From the NCBI RefSeq assembly GCF_016919705.1, contig NZ_CP070368.1:310001-374000 (forward strand): a DNA stretch of 64,000 nucleotides, in the 5' to 3' direction. Origin of the DNA: Paracoccus methylovorus. GTDB taxonomy: Bacteria > Pseudomonadota > Alphaproteobacteria > Rhodobacterales > Rhodobacteraceae. The notes below the pieces were generated by a model. That model did not search any database. It saw nothing but the letters and a program-made list of their open reading frames with translations, and was not told the origin of the DNA. Within the stretch, counting starts at the first letter, position 1. Each line of letters begins with the position of its first letter. Made by a program: the position numbers and the translations under genes. This document shows, piece after piece, positions 40,164-49,596 of the stretch.

Positions 40164-40320
40164 TGCGTGATGGGGGCGCGATCATGCCGGTTTGCGGAAA
40201 TCTTGAGCCGATTTTTGCCTGTTTCCCCGAGGTTGTGAAAAATTCCGTGCAAGTTGCGGGAAACTCTTTCCTGTCTTGTGAATTGTTAAGTTACGTCCCC
40301 ATGACCAAGGAGTTTTCTTT

Positions 40321-40572
40321 ATGGCCGAACAGAACAAGAGCAACCTATGGCTCATCGTCGGTGTTGTCGTTGTCGTGCTGGTTGTCATCTATTGGTTCGT
40401 GTCCTCGGGCACCGAGCCGGCTGCGACCGAACCGGCAACCGCGCCGGTCGTCTCGTCCGAACCCGCGCCGATGGATGACGGTGCCGTCTCGGTCGAGCCG
40501 CCGGTGGATGCAGCTCCGGTTGATCCCGCTGCTCCCGCTCCGGCCGAGCCTGAGGCGCCTGCCGCCAACTAA
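40321..40572 (+). CDS. Small single-pass membrane protein inside the sox cluster
   Basis: An 83-residue protein of no recognised family: a charged N-terminus (MAEQNKSN), one strong hydrophobic helix (residues 9-28, Val-rich) and an acidic Pro/Ala/Glu-rich tail (about 30-83). The tail is low complexity and would probably be periplasmic. AAGGAG precedes the ATG. A terminator-like hairpin follows at 40615. It has its own leader and terminator between soxB and soxD, so it looks like an independent unit inserted in the operon. Function unknown. Confidence 0.75.
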   Translation: MAEQNKSNLWLIVGVVVVVLVVIYWFVSSGTEPAATEPATAPVVSSEPAPMDDGAVSVEPPVDAAPVDPAAPAPAEPEAPAAN

Positions 40573-40614
40573 GGCGCTTGTTCCGGCGCCCTCGGGCGTC
40601 CTTTCTTCCCAAAG

Positions 40615-40643
40615 CCGGGGGGCGGTTCGCCCCTCGGTGTTTT
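40615..40643 (+). terminator. Terminator-like hairpin between the small membrane gene and soxD
   Basis: Ten-base arms CCGGGGGGCG and CGCCCCTCGG (one G-T pair), GTT loop, then TGTTTT. If active it would separate soxB and the small gene from soxDAG, which would then need a promoter in 40645-40830. Confidence 0.6.
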
Positions 40644-40839
40644 GGCGTATCATGGGGGCTGACTGCCGCCCCGATCCACTGCACCTTTCCAGCACAGCTC
40701 TGGCAGCCCTTGCCATCCGCGCCAGCCATCAGGGCCGCGCGCGCCTGACCCCGTTACAGTTTTCCATCGACTTTGCGCGCGTGCGGCCGACCTGCCGGAC
40801 GTCGGATCGCCTGCGCAACTTGCCGCCAAGGAGTAATCC

Positions 40840-41220
40840 ATGCTGACCCTGACCTGTCCCTATTGCGGCATTGCCGCCGAGGAAACCGAGTTGCAGCCCG
40901 GCGGCGAGGCACATTTGAAGCGTTTCGGCCCCGGCTCGTCCGATAGCGAATTCGAGGGCTATCTGTTCGCCCGCAAGAACCCCAAGGGCGTGCATTTCGA
41001 ACGCTGGCGCCATGCCTATGGCTGCGGAAAGTGGTTCCTGGCCGCGCGCGATACTGCGACATTGCAGGTCTTTGGCACCTACAGCGCCCAGACCCCGCAT
41101 CCCACGCCCGAGATCGTTGCCGCCATACAGGCGCAGCGCCCGGACTGGGAACCCGACTGGCTGGCCGCGCCGGCCAACACGAATTCCGCTGACACCTCCG
41201 CCGAAAGCCCGAACGCATGA
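40840..41220 (+). CDS. soxD: Sarcosine oxidase delta subunit
   Basis: A 126-residue zinc protein: CPYCG at residues 6-10 and H..YGCG further on supply the zinc ligands. The first 95 residues match the family; about 30 extra C-terminal residues (Ala/Ser-rich) are longer than usual. AAGGAG precedes the ATG. Its stop overlaps the soxA start by 4 bp. Confidence 0.92.
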   Translation: MLTLTCPYCGIAAEETELQPGGEAHLKRFGPGSSDSEFEGYLFARKNPKGVHFERWRHAYGCGKWFLAARDTATLQVFGTYSAQTPHPTPEIVAAIQAQRPDWEPDWLAAPANTNSADTSAESPNA

Positions 41221-44147
41221 CCGACACCGGACCTTTCCGCCTGCCGCGCGGCGGCCGCCTGATCGACCGCGCCTATCCGTTGCCCTTCCGTTTCGACGGA
41301 CGCCAGATGCGCGGCGTTGCGGGCGATACGCTTGCCTCGGCCCTGTTGGCGAATGGCCAGTTGATGATGGGCCGCAGCTTCAAATACCACCGTCCGCGCG
41401 GCCCGCTGGCCTCGGGTGTCGAGGAACCCAACGCGCTTTTGGGTCTGGGGCAGGGGGGCAGATTCGAGCCTAACCAACGCGCCACCACCACACCGCTGGT
41501 CGGCGGCATGGTCACGACCAGCCAGAACGCGTGGCCCAGCCTCAACGCCGATATCGGTGCGGTGAACAACTGGCTTTATCGCTTTTTTCCGGCGGGCTTT
41601 TATTACAAGACCTTCATGCGCCCGCGCGCGTTCTGGAAACATGTGTTCGAGCCGATCATCCGCCGCTCGGCCGGGTTGGGCAAGGCGCCGACCCAAGCCG
41701 ACCCTGACAAATATGAACAAGCCTATGCCCATGTCGATGTCGTGGTCGTGGGCGGCGGTATCGCCGGACTGACGGCAGCGCGCGACGCGGGCCGTGACGG
41801 CAGATCGGTCTGGCTGATCGAGCAAACCCCGCATTTCGGCGGCCGCACGCCCACTGACCATGCTGACGGACAGTCCCGCGTCGATGCGCTGCTGGCCGAA
41901 CTGCGGGCGCTGCCCAACGTGACCCTGCGCCGCTCGACCATGGCGACCGGGCTTTACGATCACGGCTATCTGCTGGCGCGGGAATCGCTGGCCGATCACG
42001 ACCCGAACGCGGGTATTCCCCGCCAGCGGCTGTGGCGTATCCGGGCGGGCCATGTGGTCGTGGCCTCGGGCGCGCTGGAACGTCCGCTCAGCTTTGCCGG
42101 CAATGACGTGCCCGGCGTGATGCTGGCCTCTGCCGTGCGCGATTACGTCAGCGATTACGGTGTCGCGCCGGGACGCCGGTTCGTGGTCGTCACCAATAAC
42201 GACGATGCCTATCGCACCGCGCTCGTCGCGCTGGATGCGGGACTGGAGGTCGTGGCGGTGATCGACGCGCGCAGCACAGCCGCAGGGGCGCTGCCCGAGG
42301 CGGTGCGCGCGCGGGGCGTGCGGGTCCTGACCGGCAGCGCCATCGCCGGCATCAAGGGCAGCCATCGCGTCGAGGCAGTCAAGGTCTGCGCCCATTCCGG
42401 CTCTGGTCAGGTTACCGAGACTGTAGAGGCCGATTGCGTCGCCATGTCCGGCGGCTGGTCTCCGGTGGTGCATTTGTGGAGCCATTGCGGCGGCAAGCTG
42501 AACTGGTCCGACACGCAATCGATGTTCGCCCCTGACCCGAACCGCCCGCCGACCGGCGCAGATGGCAAGGCGATGGCCAGTTGCGCCGGTGCGGCAGCGG
42601 GCGATCTGCTGGTCCCCGAACTGACCGGTGCGCAGGCGGAATCGGCGACCATGCCGGTCTGGGTCATGCCGACCCACGCCACGCGCAAGATGAAGTTCAA
42701 GATGTGGCTGGATTATCAGAACGACGTGAAAGTCTCGGATGTCGAGCTGGCTGCGCAGGAAGGTTATCACAGCGTCGAACATACCAAACGCTACACCACG
42801 CTGGGCATGGCGACCGATCAGGGCAAGGTCAGCAACATCAATGGGCTTGCCGTGCTGTCCAATGCGCTGAACCAGCCGATCCCGGCCACGGGCACGACCA
42901 CCTTCCGCCCGCCCTATACGCCGCTGACCCTTGGCACCATCGCCGCCGAGGCCCGGGGTGAACTGTTCCAGCCGTTGCGCAAGACCCCGATGCATGGCTG
43001 GCATGAACGCCGCGGCGCGCATTGGGAGCCGGTGGGCCATTGGCGCCGCCCCTATTGCTATCCGAAAGGCGGGGAAAGCCATGGTGACGCCGTGGCACGC
43101 GAAATCCGCGCGGTGCGGGATTCTGTCGGGACGCTGGATGCCTCGACGCTGGGCAAGATCATCGTCAAGGGGCCGGATGCGGGCAGGTTCCTCGACATGA
43201 TGTATACCGGCATGATGTCCTCGCTGCCGGTCGGCAAATGCCGCTATGGCCTGATCTGCAGCGAAAACGGCTTTCTCATCGACGACGGGGTCGCCGCGCG
43301 CCTGTCCGAGGACACCTGGCTGGTCCATACCACCACCGGCGGCGCCGAGCGCATGCACGGCCATTTCGAGGATTGGCTGCAATGCGAATGGTGGGACTGG
43401 AAGGTCTGGACCGCCAACGTGACCGAGCAATGGGCGCAGGTCGCCGTGGTCGGCCCCAAGGCCCGCGTTCTGCTGGAACGGCTGGGCGGTATGGATCTGT
43501 CGCCCGAGGCGCTGCCCTTCATGGGCTGGGCCGAGGGCCAGATCGCCGGCATTCCCGCCCGCGTCTATCGCATCAGCTTTTCGGGCGAGCTTTCCTTTGA
43601 GGTGGCAGTGCCTGCCAGCCGCGGTCTTGAGCTATGGGAAAAGCTGCACGAGGCGGGCCGCGACCTGAACGTCACCCCCTATGGAACCGAGGCCATGCAC
43701 GTCATGCGCGCCGAAAAGGGCTTTATCATGATCGGGGACGAAACCGACGGCACGGTGATCCCGCAGGATCTGGGCATGAGCTGGGCGATCAGCAAGAAAA
43801 AGCCCGACTATATCGGCAAGCGCGCGCAGGAGCGCAGCTTCATGACCAGTCCCGACCGCTGGAAGCTGGTGGGTCTGGAAAGCCTTGATGGCCGGGTGCT
43901 GCCCGACGGCGCCTATGCGGTCGAGGACGGTGCGAACGGCAACGGCCAGCGCAATACGCAGGGCCGCGTGACCTCGACCTATATGTCGCCCACGCTGAAC
44001 AGGCCCATCGCCATGGGGCTGGTGCGGCACGGTCCCGAGCGTATGGGCGAGGTGCTGGAATTCCCGGTCGCGGGTCAGGAAAGCTACAAGGCGCGGATCG
44101 TCGATCCGGTCTTTTACGACAAGGAAGGGAGCCGGGCGAATGGCTGA
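41217..44147 (+). CDS. soxA: Sarcosine oxidase alpha subunit
   Basis: A 976-residue subunit: a ferredoxin-like N-terminal domain without cluster Cys (about 1-110), an NAD/FAD Rossmann domain with VVVGGGIAGLTAARDAG (about 176-195), and a C-terminal T-protein-like folate domain (about 600-976). It binds NAD+ and the folate that accepts the methyl group as 5,10-methylene-THF. Length equals the family (about 970-1000). It overlaps soxG by 8 bp. Confidence 0.95.
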   Translation: MTDTGPFRLPRGGRLIDRAYPLPFRFDGRQMRGVAGDTLASALLANGQLMMGRSFKYHRPRGPLASGVEEPNALLGLGQGGRFEPNQRATTTPLVGGMVTTSQNAWPSLNADIGAVNNWLYRFFPAGFYYKTFMRPRAFWKHVFEPIIRRSAGLGKAPTQADPDKYEQAYAHVDVVVVGGGIAGLTAARDAGRDGRSVWLIEQTPHFGGRTPTDHADGQSRVDALLAELRALPNVTLRRSTMATGLYDHGYLLARESLADHDPNAGIPRQRLWRIRAGHVVVASGALERPLSFAGNDVPGVMLASAVRDYVSDYGVAPGRRFVVVTNNDDAYRTALVALDAGLEVVAVIDARSTAAGALPEAVRARGVRVLTGSAIAGIKGSHRVEAVKVCAHSGSGQVTETVEADCVAMSGGWSPVVHLWSHCGGKLNWSDTQSMFAPDPNRPPTGADGKAMASCAGAAAGDLLVPELTGAQAESATMPVWVMPTHATRKMKFKMWLDYQNDVKVSDVELAAQEGYHSVEHTKRYTTLGMATDQGKVSNINGLAVLSNALNQPIPATGTTTFRPPYTPLTLGTIAAEARGELFQPLRKTPMHGWHERRGAHWEPVGHWRRPYCYPKGGESHGDAVAREIRAVRDSVGTLDASTLGKIIVKGPDAGRFLDMMYTGMMSSLPVGKCRYGLICSENGFLIDDGVAARLSEDTWLVHTTTGGAERMHGHFEDWLQCEWWDWKVWTANVTEQWAQVAVVGPKARVLLERLGGMDLSPEALPFMGWAEGQIAGIPARVYRISFSGELSFEVAVPASRGLELWEKLHEAGRDLNVTPYGTEAMHVMRAEKGFIMIGDETDGTVIPQDLGMSWAISKKKPDYIGKRAQERSFMTSPDRWKLVGLESLDGRVLPDGAYAVEDGANGNGQRNTQGRVTSTYMSPTLNRPIAMGLVRHGPERMGEVLEFPVAGQESYKARIVDPVFYDKEGSRANG

Positions 44148-44658
44148 GGCGCTGGCAAATATCTTGCAGGTGCAGGACTGGGGCATGATCCAGATCCGTG
44201 CCGACCTGACACGCGCGGGCGATGCCATCGCCGGGGCGGCGGGGCTTGCGCTGCCTGCGCAGGGCCGCATCACCTCTGATGGCAATCGCAGTCTTGGCTG
44301 GATGTCCCCGGATGAGCTGTTGCTGGTCCTGCCGCAAGCTGAGGTGGCCGAGGCGCTCGCCGCCCTGTCCGATGCGCTTTCCACCGAACATGCGCTGGTG
44401 CTGGATGTCAGCGACATGCGCGCAGCGTTCCGCATTCAGGGGCCCAAGGCGCTGCAAGTGCTGATGAAGCTATGCCCCGCCGATCTGGCTGCGATGCCCG
44501 AGGACGGGCTGCGCCGCACCCGCGCCGCGCAGGCGGCCTGCGGCATCTGGCGCGAGCCGGGCGGTTACGTGCTGATCGGGTTCCGCTCGGTCGCCGACTA
44601 TCTGCGCGGCATTCTGACGGGGGCGGCGGCGCCGGGAACGCATCTCGAACCGCGCTAG
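44140..44658 (+). CDS. soxG: Sarcosine oxidase gamma subunit
   Basis: A 172-residue protein of the SoxG family, needed for a stable enzyme. Recognisable are LGWMSPDELLLV and VLDVSDMRAAFRIQGPKALQVLMKLCPADL. It closes soxBDAG; the sox genes feed one-carbon metabolism from glycine betaine or choline breakdown. Confidence 0.9.
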   Translation: MAEALANILQVQDWGMIQIRADLTRAGDAIAGAAGLALPAQGRITSDGNRSLGWMSPDELLLVLPQAEVAEALAALSDALSTEHALVLDVSDMRAAFRIQGPKALQVLMKLCPADLAAMPEDGLRRTRAAQAACGIWREPGGYVLIGFRSVADYLRGILTGAAAPGTHLEPR

Positions 44659-44718
44659 GGCTTGTGGTGGCGGCGGTGCCGCGTATGGATGGTGGGTGAA
44701 AGCTATCCGGTTGATTCC

Positions 44719-45174
44719 ATGCGCTGCGCCCTGTCCTTGCCTGTCCTGTTGCTTGCCGGCCTTATGGTATCGGTCCCTGCCGCCCGGGCGCAGCAACCCA
44801 TGCAAGAGCCGCCGGCGGTGATGATGTGCCAGATCGTTGACGAAAGCGGCGTGGGCTGGGTGCCCGAGTTCATCATGATAACGCGCCAGATCTCCGGCCC
44901 GCGCGAGGGGCGGATCGAGGTGTTCGACCCGATCCTGCAGCGCCTTGTCGGCCAGCCGATCGAGGCGCGCATCACAGCGGAAGATCGCCGAAGCCGCACC
45001 TATGGCTGGGCGCTGGCCGGGGTGCGCAATGCCTCGGGTCAGCGTACCGAAAGGCTGGATTACCGGCTGACCGTGCAAAAAGCCGATGGCACCGCGCAAG
45101 TGACGGCGACAGCGCTTGGCTATGACAACATCATGACCGGAACCGGGTTCTGCGGCTCGCCGGGCAGCGAATAG
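44719..45174 (+). CDS. Small exported protein of unknown function
   Basis: A 151-residue protein with a signal peptide (about residues 1-24, ending ARA) and a short domain with one Cys near the start (MMCQIVDES) and one at the end (GFCGS), possibly a disulfide. No family recognised. The ATG at 44719 is chosen because the signal peptide starts there; the ribosome site is poor and an in-frame ATG at 44686 is an alternative. It stands 60 bp after soxG and before sodB, on the same strand as both. Confidence 0.7.
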   Translation: MRCALSLPVLLLAGLMVSVPAARAQQPMQEPPAVMMCQIVDESGVGWVPEFIMITRQISGPREGRIEVFDPILQRLVGQPIEARITAEDRRSRTYGWALAGVRNASGQRTERLDYRLTVQKADGTAQVTATALGYDNIMTGTGFCGSPGSE

Positions 45175-45282
45175 GTCAGGAACCCGCGCCATGTTGAAGG
45201 CGTTTAGCCGCCGACAGGGCTTTTCCCCGTTTGGCACCTATGTCAGAACATCATTCCGAAACCGTTGGAAAGGAAATCGAAA

Positions 45283-45882
45283 ATGGCCTTCACGCTTCCC
45301 GATCTTCCCTATGCTCACGACGCGCTCGCCGCTGGCGGCATGTCGCAGGAGACGCTGGAATACCACCACGACAAACACCACAAGGCCTATGTCGATAAGC
45401 TGAACGAGCTGGTGGCCGGCACCGAATGGGAAGGCAAAAGCCTTGAGGACATCGTCAAGGGCACCTACCAATCGGGCGCCGTGGCGCAGAACGGCATCTT
45501 CAACAATGCCAGTCAGCATTGGAACCACACTCAATTCTGGGAAATGATGGCCCCGAATTCCGGCGCAATCCCGGGCGAGCTGGAAAAGGCCCTGACCGAA
45601 GCTTTCGGTTCGGTCGATGAGTTCAAGAAAAAGTTTTCCGAGGCCGGCGTCGGCCAGTTCGGTTCCGGCTGGGCCTGGCTGGTGAAGGATAAGGACGGCT
45701 CGCTGCAGATCACCAAGACCGAAAACGGCGTGAACCCGCTGTGCTTTGGCCAGACCGCGCTTTTGGGCTGCGACGTTTGGGAGCACAGCTATTACATCGA
45801 CTTCCGCAATGCGCGGCCGAAGTATCTGGAAAACTTCCTCGGCAAGCTTGTGAACTGGGAAAATGTGGCTTCGCGCCTCTGA
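45283..45882 (+). CDS. sodB: Superoxide dismutase (Fe/Mn family)
   Basis: A 199-residue cytoplasmic dismutase. Metal ligands are visible: His in EYHHDKHHKAY, His in NASQHWNHTQFW, and Asp and His in GCDVWEHSYYID. NNASQHWNH and QFGSGWAWL fit the Fe or cambialistic form. AAGGAAATCGAAA precedes the ATG. A clear terminator follows. Confidence 0.95.
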   Translation: MAFTLPDLPYAHDALAAGGMSQETLEYHHDKHHKAYVDKLNELVAGTEWEGKSLEDIVKGTYQSGAVAQNGIFNNASQHWNHTQFWEMMAPNSGAIPGELEKALTEAFGSVDEFKKKFSEAGVGQFGSGWAWLVKDKDGSLQITKTENGVNPLCFGQTALLGCDVWEHSYYIDFRNARPKYLENFLGKLVNWENVASRL

Positions 45883-45906
45883 CCTTCCCGGCATTGCTTT
45901 TGCATC

Positions 45907-45933
45907 AAGGCCCGCCCCATCAGGCGGGCCTTT
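45907..45933 (+). terminator. Rho-independent terminator of sodB
   Basis: Ten-base arms AAGGCCCGCC and GGCGGGCCTT with a 6-nt loop and a short T-run, 24 bases after the sodB stop. Confidence 0.85.
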
Positions 45934-46040
45934 CGCATTGTGGCAGGCTGCGGGGCAGGCTGCTTTGCCTCGGCCCAGGAAATAGGGATGCGGCTGTGCC
46001 GGTCCGGCGCTAAGCTCGGCCCGACCTGCCCGGAGGAAAG

Positions 46041-46493
46041 ATGAAACCGCTGCTGTCCGCCCTTTGCCTTGGCCTGATCCCGCTTGCCGCATTTGCGCAG
46101 GACGACGGGACGCTGATCGTCCATGATGGCTACGCCCGTGCAGCCAATCCCCGGTCCGGCGCGGCCTTCATGGTGGTCGAGAATCGCGGGTCCGGGGCCT
46201 GTATGCTATCGACGGTGACCTCGGATGCCGCTGAACGGGTGGAACTGCACACGCATCGGGAAGAGGGCGGCGTGATGAAGATGGTCAAGGCCGATCCCAT
46301 CCGCATCCCTGCCGGCGGCCGCCACGAGCTGGCGCGGGGCGGCGATCATGTAATGCTGATGGGGCTGAAACAGCCGCTTGGCGATGGCGACACAGTTGCG
46401 CTGACGCTGGACTTCGGTCCCTGCGGCAAGGTCCAGACCACCTTGCCGGTGGATAACAAGCGCATGCCCGCCCAAGGTGCGGTGGCGCATTAG
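46041..46493 (+). CDS. Periplasmic copper chaperone PCu(A)C
   Basis: A 150-residue periplasmic protein with a signal peptide (about 1-19, AAFAQD) and the copper-binding H-x10-M / H-x-M pattern (HTHREEGGVMKM, then GGDHVMLMGL). The family hands Cu(I) to cytochrome oxidase CuA or CuB sites. It ends with a 4-bp overlap to the convergent esterase gene and is 1 kb from copA, which also handles copper. Confidence 0.9.
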   Translation: MKPLLSALCLGLIPLAAFAQDDGTLIVHDGYARAANPRSGAAFMVVENRGSGACMLSTVTSDAAERVELHTHREEGGVMKMVKADPIRIPAGGRHELARGGDHVMLMGLKQPLGDGDTVALTLDFGPCGKVQTTLPVDNKRMPAQGAVAH

Positions 46494-47128
46494 CGCCGGG
46501 CTTCGGCCTGCGCGATCAGGGCTTCCACCTTGGGACCAAGCGATTGCACGATCAGCCCGACTCCCTCGGCCGAGGCATGCAGCCCGTCGGGTTGCAGCAT
46601 GGTCTTGTATCCATCGTCAGGCATATCGAAAAGCGGCTGATACAGGTTTTCCATCAGCAGCGTGTCGTGCTGGGCCGCCATACGTGGCCAGATATCGGCC
46701 CAGTCGCGACGCAACGGGTCGTCGGGATCGGGGGAGGCGATGCCGACCAGCAACAACGGCTTGCCGTCCTTGCCGGCCTGGCTGAGGATCGAATCCAGGT
46801 TCTCCTCGACCATGGTGGGGGAAAAGCCCATCAGCAGGTCGTTGCCGCCCAGTTCGACGATCACCGCATCGGGCTTGTGACGGGCCAGAGAATAGCCGAT
46901 CCGCACCCGTCCACCGGCGGTGGTGTCGCCCGAAAGCCCGCCGTTCACCACCACCACGTCATGGCCGCGCGCCCTTAGCCATTTTTGCAGCTGCGGCACC
47001 AACCCGGCCTTGCGCGGCAGGCCGTATCCTTCGGTCAGGCTGTCGCCAAAGGCAAGGATGCGCAGGGGCGCGGCGGCTGCCGGCATAGCGGCAAGGGCCA
47101 GGATCAGGACAAGGGTTCTTAGCATCAT
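46490..47128 (-). CDS. tesA: SGNH-family arylesterase/lysophospholipase (TesA-like)
   Basis: A 212-residue GDSL hydrolase with a signal peptide (about 1-20) and the four SGNH blocks: FGDSLTEGYGL (Ser), GGLSGDTTAGG (Gly), GGNDLLMG (Asn) and DGLHAS (Asp/His). Likely periplasmic, cleaving thioesters or aryl esters. The ATG overlaps the copA stop by 4 bp, so it is co-transcribed with the copper ATPase, as in many proteobacteria. Confidence 0.9.
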   Translation of the reverse strand: MMLRTLVLILALAAMPAAAAPLRILAFGDSLTEGYGLPRKAGLVPQLQKWLRARGHDVVVVNGGLSGDTTAGGRVRIGYSLARHKPDAVIVELGGNDLLMGFSPTMVEENLDSILSQAGKDGKPLLLVGIASPDPDDPLRRDWADIWPRMAAQHDTLLMENLYQPLFDMPDDGYKTMLQPDGLHASAEGVGLIVQSLGPKVEALIAQAEARR

Positions 47129-49548
47129 ACGGCACGCCTCAATCGCAACGCGTTGCTGACGACGAAGACCGAGGACAGCGCCATCGCCCCGGCCCCCAGC
47201 ATGGGCGACAGTTGCGGTCCGCCAAAGGGGACCAGCGCACCCATCGCCACGGGAATCAGGGCGACATTATACCCGAAGGCCCAGAACAGATTCTGCCGGA
47301 TATTGCGCATGACGCTGCGTGACAGGCGGATTGCCCGCGCCACGCCCGCCGGATCGCCGCCCACCAGAACCACCTCGGCCGATTCGATGGCCACGTCGGT
47401 GCCGGTGCCGATGGCGATGCCGGTTTCGGCGGCAGCCAGTGCCGGGGCGTCATTGATGCCGTCACCGACAAAGACCGTGCCCCGACCCATTTCACGGATG
47501 GCTTGCAGCTTGCCTTCGGGCAGGACCCCGGCTGTCACGCGGTCGATGCCCAGCTTGCGTCCCACCGCCTCGGCCGTGGGCTGCACGTCGCCCGAGATCA
47601 TTGCGGTTTGCAGGCCAAGCCGGTGCAGCTCGGCGATGGCTTCGGCGGCCTCGGGGCGGATCGGATCGGCCAGTGCCATGGCGGCGGCATGGCGTCCGTC
47701 CACGGCCAGATGCACCGGGGTTGCGCCATTCGCCGCCCAGCCCTCGGCTGCCGCGATCAGGGCGGGAGCGTGCGCGATGCCCGCATCCGTCAGCGCGGCG
47801 GCATTGCCGATCAGCAGGGCGCGCCCTTCGACCCGGGCTGAAAGGCCGCGCCCGACCGAGGCCCTGACGTCTTGGGCCGGGGGCAGTTCCAGACCCTTGT
47901 CCCGCGCGGCGGCCGTGATGGCGGCGGCCAGAGGATGTTCCGAGCGCGCTTCGGCCGCGGCGGCAAGGCGCAGGGCTTCGGTCGGGTCGATGTCCACGGC
48001 CTCAAGGGCGGTCAACGCGGGGGCGCCTTGCGTCAGCGTGCCGGTCTTGTCAAAGGCGACGATGCGGGCCTCGGCCAGGTTTTGCAGCGCATCGCCGCGC
48101 CGGAACAACACGCCCAGTTCTGCGCCCCGCCCTGTGCCGACCATGATCGAGACCGGCACGGCCAGCCCCATGGCGCAGGGGCAGGCGATGATCAGGACCG
48201 AGATCGCCGCGACCAGCGCCGGACCCAACGAGCCGGTAAAGATGATCCACAGCATAAAGGTCAGCGCCGCAAGCGCCATCACGGTGGGCACGAAAACCGC
48301 GGTGATCCGGTCCACCAGCGCCTGAACCGGCAGCTTGGTGGCCTGCGCGTCGGCGACAAGGCGGATGATGCGGGCCAGCACCGTGTCGCCGCCGGTGGCG
48401 GTTACGCGATAGGCCAGCGCCGAGGCGCCGTTCACCGTCCCGCCCGTCACCGGATCGCCGGGGTGTTTGACGACAGGTACGGGCTCTCCGGTCAGCATGG
48501 CTTCGTCGATGGCGCCGCTGCCCTGGGTCAGCACGCCGTCCACGGCCACCCGTTCGCCGGGTTTCAGATGCACGATGTCGCCGGGATGCAGCTCGGCCAC
48601 GGCGATTTCCACGATCTGGCCGTCACGCTCGACATGGGCGGTGTCGGGGGCAAGCTCGATCAGACGGCGGATGGCATCGCCGGCCCGGCCCTTGGCGCGA
48701 GCTTCAAGCCAACGGCCCAGCAGGATCAGCGTGACGATGACGGCGGCGGCCTCGAAATAGACATGCACGGAATCCGCTGGCAACAGGCCCGGCGCAAAGG
48801 TCGCCACGGTGGAATAGGCCCATGCAGCCGAGGCGCCAAGCGCGACCAGGCTGTTCATCTCGGGCGCGCGACGCAGCAGCGCGGGAAAGCCGATGCGAAA
48901 GAACATCCGCCCCGGCCCGGCCAATACGGCGGTGGTCAGCAGGAACTCCAGCACCCACAATGTCTGCTGGCCGATGGTCATGTGCAGCCAGTGATGAAAG
49001 GCCGGAAAGGCGTGTCCGCCCATCTCGGCGACAAAGATCGGCAGGGTCAGGACCAGCGCGATCAGGAAGTTGCGGCGCAACCCCGCCGCGTCGCCGCCAT
49101 GATCGTGCAGATGCGGAGCCGCTTCGCGCTGCACTTGCGCGGGATAGCCCTTGGCGGTGACCGTATCGGCCAGCACATGCGGGGCGATGCCCGGCCCATG
49201 CCGGACCGTGGCGCTGCCAGTGGCCAGATTGACCTGCGCCGAGGTCACGCCGGGCATGGCCGTCAGCGCCTTTTCAACCCGGCCCACGCATGAGGCGCAA
49301 CTCATCCCCTCGATGCTCAGGCGGGTTTCCAGCGGCTCGGCGGGGTAGCCTGCCTTCTCCAACGCCTCGACTGCGCGGGGCAGGGCGTCGGAGGTGTTCA
49401 GGCGGAAATGAGCCCGGCCGGTGGCCAGGTTGACTTGCGGGTCCTTGACGCCGGGGACGGCCCGCAGCGCCTTTTCGACGCGCCCTACGCAAGAGGCGCA
49501 GCTCATGCCGGTAACGGTCAGTTCGGCATCGCTTTGATGATGTTCCAT
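47125..49548 (-). CDS. copA: Copper-translocating P1B-type ATPase CopA
   Basis: An 807-residue Cu(I) exporter with two N-terminal metal-binding HMA domains (both with GMSCASC, near residues 14 and 82), transmembrane CPC in CPCAMGLAVP, the phosphorylation motif DKTGTLTQG and the hinge GDGINDAPAL. It exports Cu(I) from cytoplasm to periplasm. AGGA lies 8 nt before the ATG but is inside a long hairpin formed with the preceding ORF. It is the second gene of leader ORF - copA - tesA. Confidence 0.95.
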   Translation of the reverse strand: MEHHQSDAELTVTGMSCASCVGRVEKALRAVPGVKDPQVNLATGRAHFRLNTSDALPRAVEALEKAGYPAEPLETRLSIEGMSCASCVGRVEKALTAMPGVTSAQVNLATGSATVRHGPGIAPHVLADTVTAKGYPAQVQREAAPHLHDHGGDAAGLRRNFLIALVLTLPIFVAEMGGHAFPAFHHWLHMTIGQQTLWVLEFLLTTAVLAGPGRMFFRIGFPALLRRAPEMNSLVALGASAAWAYSTVATFAPGLLPADSVHVYFEAAAVIVTLILLGRWLEARAKGRAGDAIRRLIELAPDTAHVERDGQIVEIAVAELHPGDIVHLKPGERVAVDGVLTQGSGAIDEAMLTGEPVPVVKHPGDPVTGGTVNGASALAYRVTATGGDTVLARIIRLVADAQATKLPVQALVDRITAVFVPTVMALAALTFMLWIIFTGSLGPALVAAISVLIIACPCAMGLAVPVSIMVGTGRGAELGVLFRRGDALQNLAEARIVAFDKTGTLTQGAPALTALEAVDIDPTEALRLAAAAEARSEHPLAAAITAAARDKGLELPPAQDVRASVGRGLSARVEGRALLIGNAAALTDAGIAHAPALIAAAEGWAANGATPVHLAVDGRHAAAMALADPIRPEAAEAIAELHRLGLQTAMISGDVQPTAEAVGRKLGIDRVTAGVLPEGKLQAIREMGRGTVFVGDGINDAPALAAAETGIAIGTGTDVAIESAEVVLVGGDPAGVARAIRLSRSVMRNIRQNLFWAFGYNVALIPVAMGALVPFGGPQLSPMLGAGAMALSSVFVVSNALRLRRAV

Positions 49549-49556
49549 TGGTTTTG

Positions 49557-49596
49557 TCCTGTCGGAATTGCGGAAAAAGACGCGATTCAGACAGAA
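49557..49596 (-). promoter_or_regulatory. Hairpin sequestering the copA ribosome binding site
   Basis: On the minus strand, 16-nt arms (TTCTGTCTGAATCGCG at 49596-49581 and CGCAATTCCGACAGGA at 49572-49557) pair at 14 of 16 positions around an 8-nt loop. The right arm ends in the AGGA of the copA ribosome site; the left arm contains the stop and last codons of the leader ORF. Translation of the ORF should open it, which predicts translational coupling. Confidence 0.75.

Noticed and set aside
39839-40846. A 335-codon plus-strand frame over the end of soxB and the 83-residue gene
   Set aside because: Composition and overlap with two better supported frames indicate a shadow frame.
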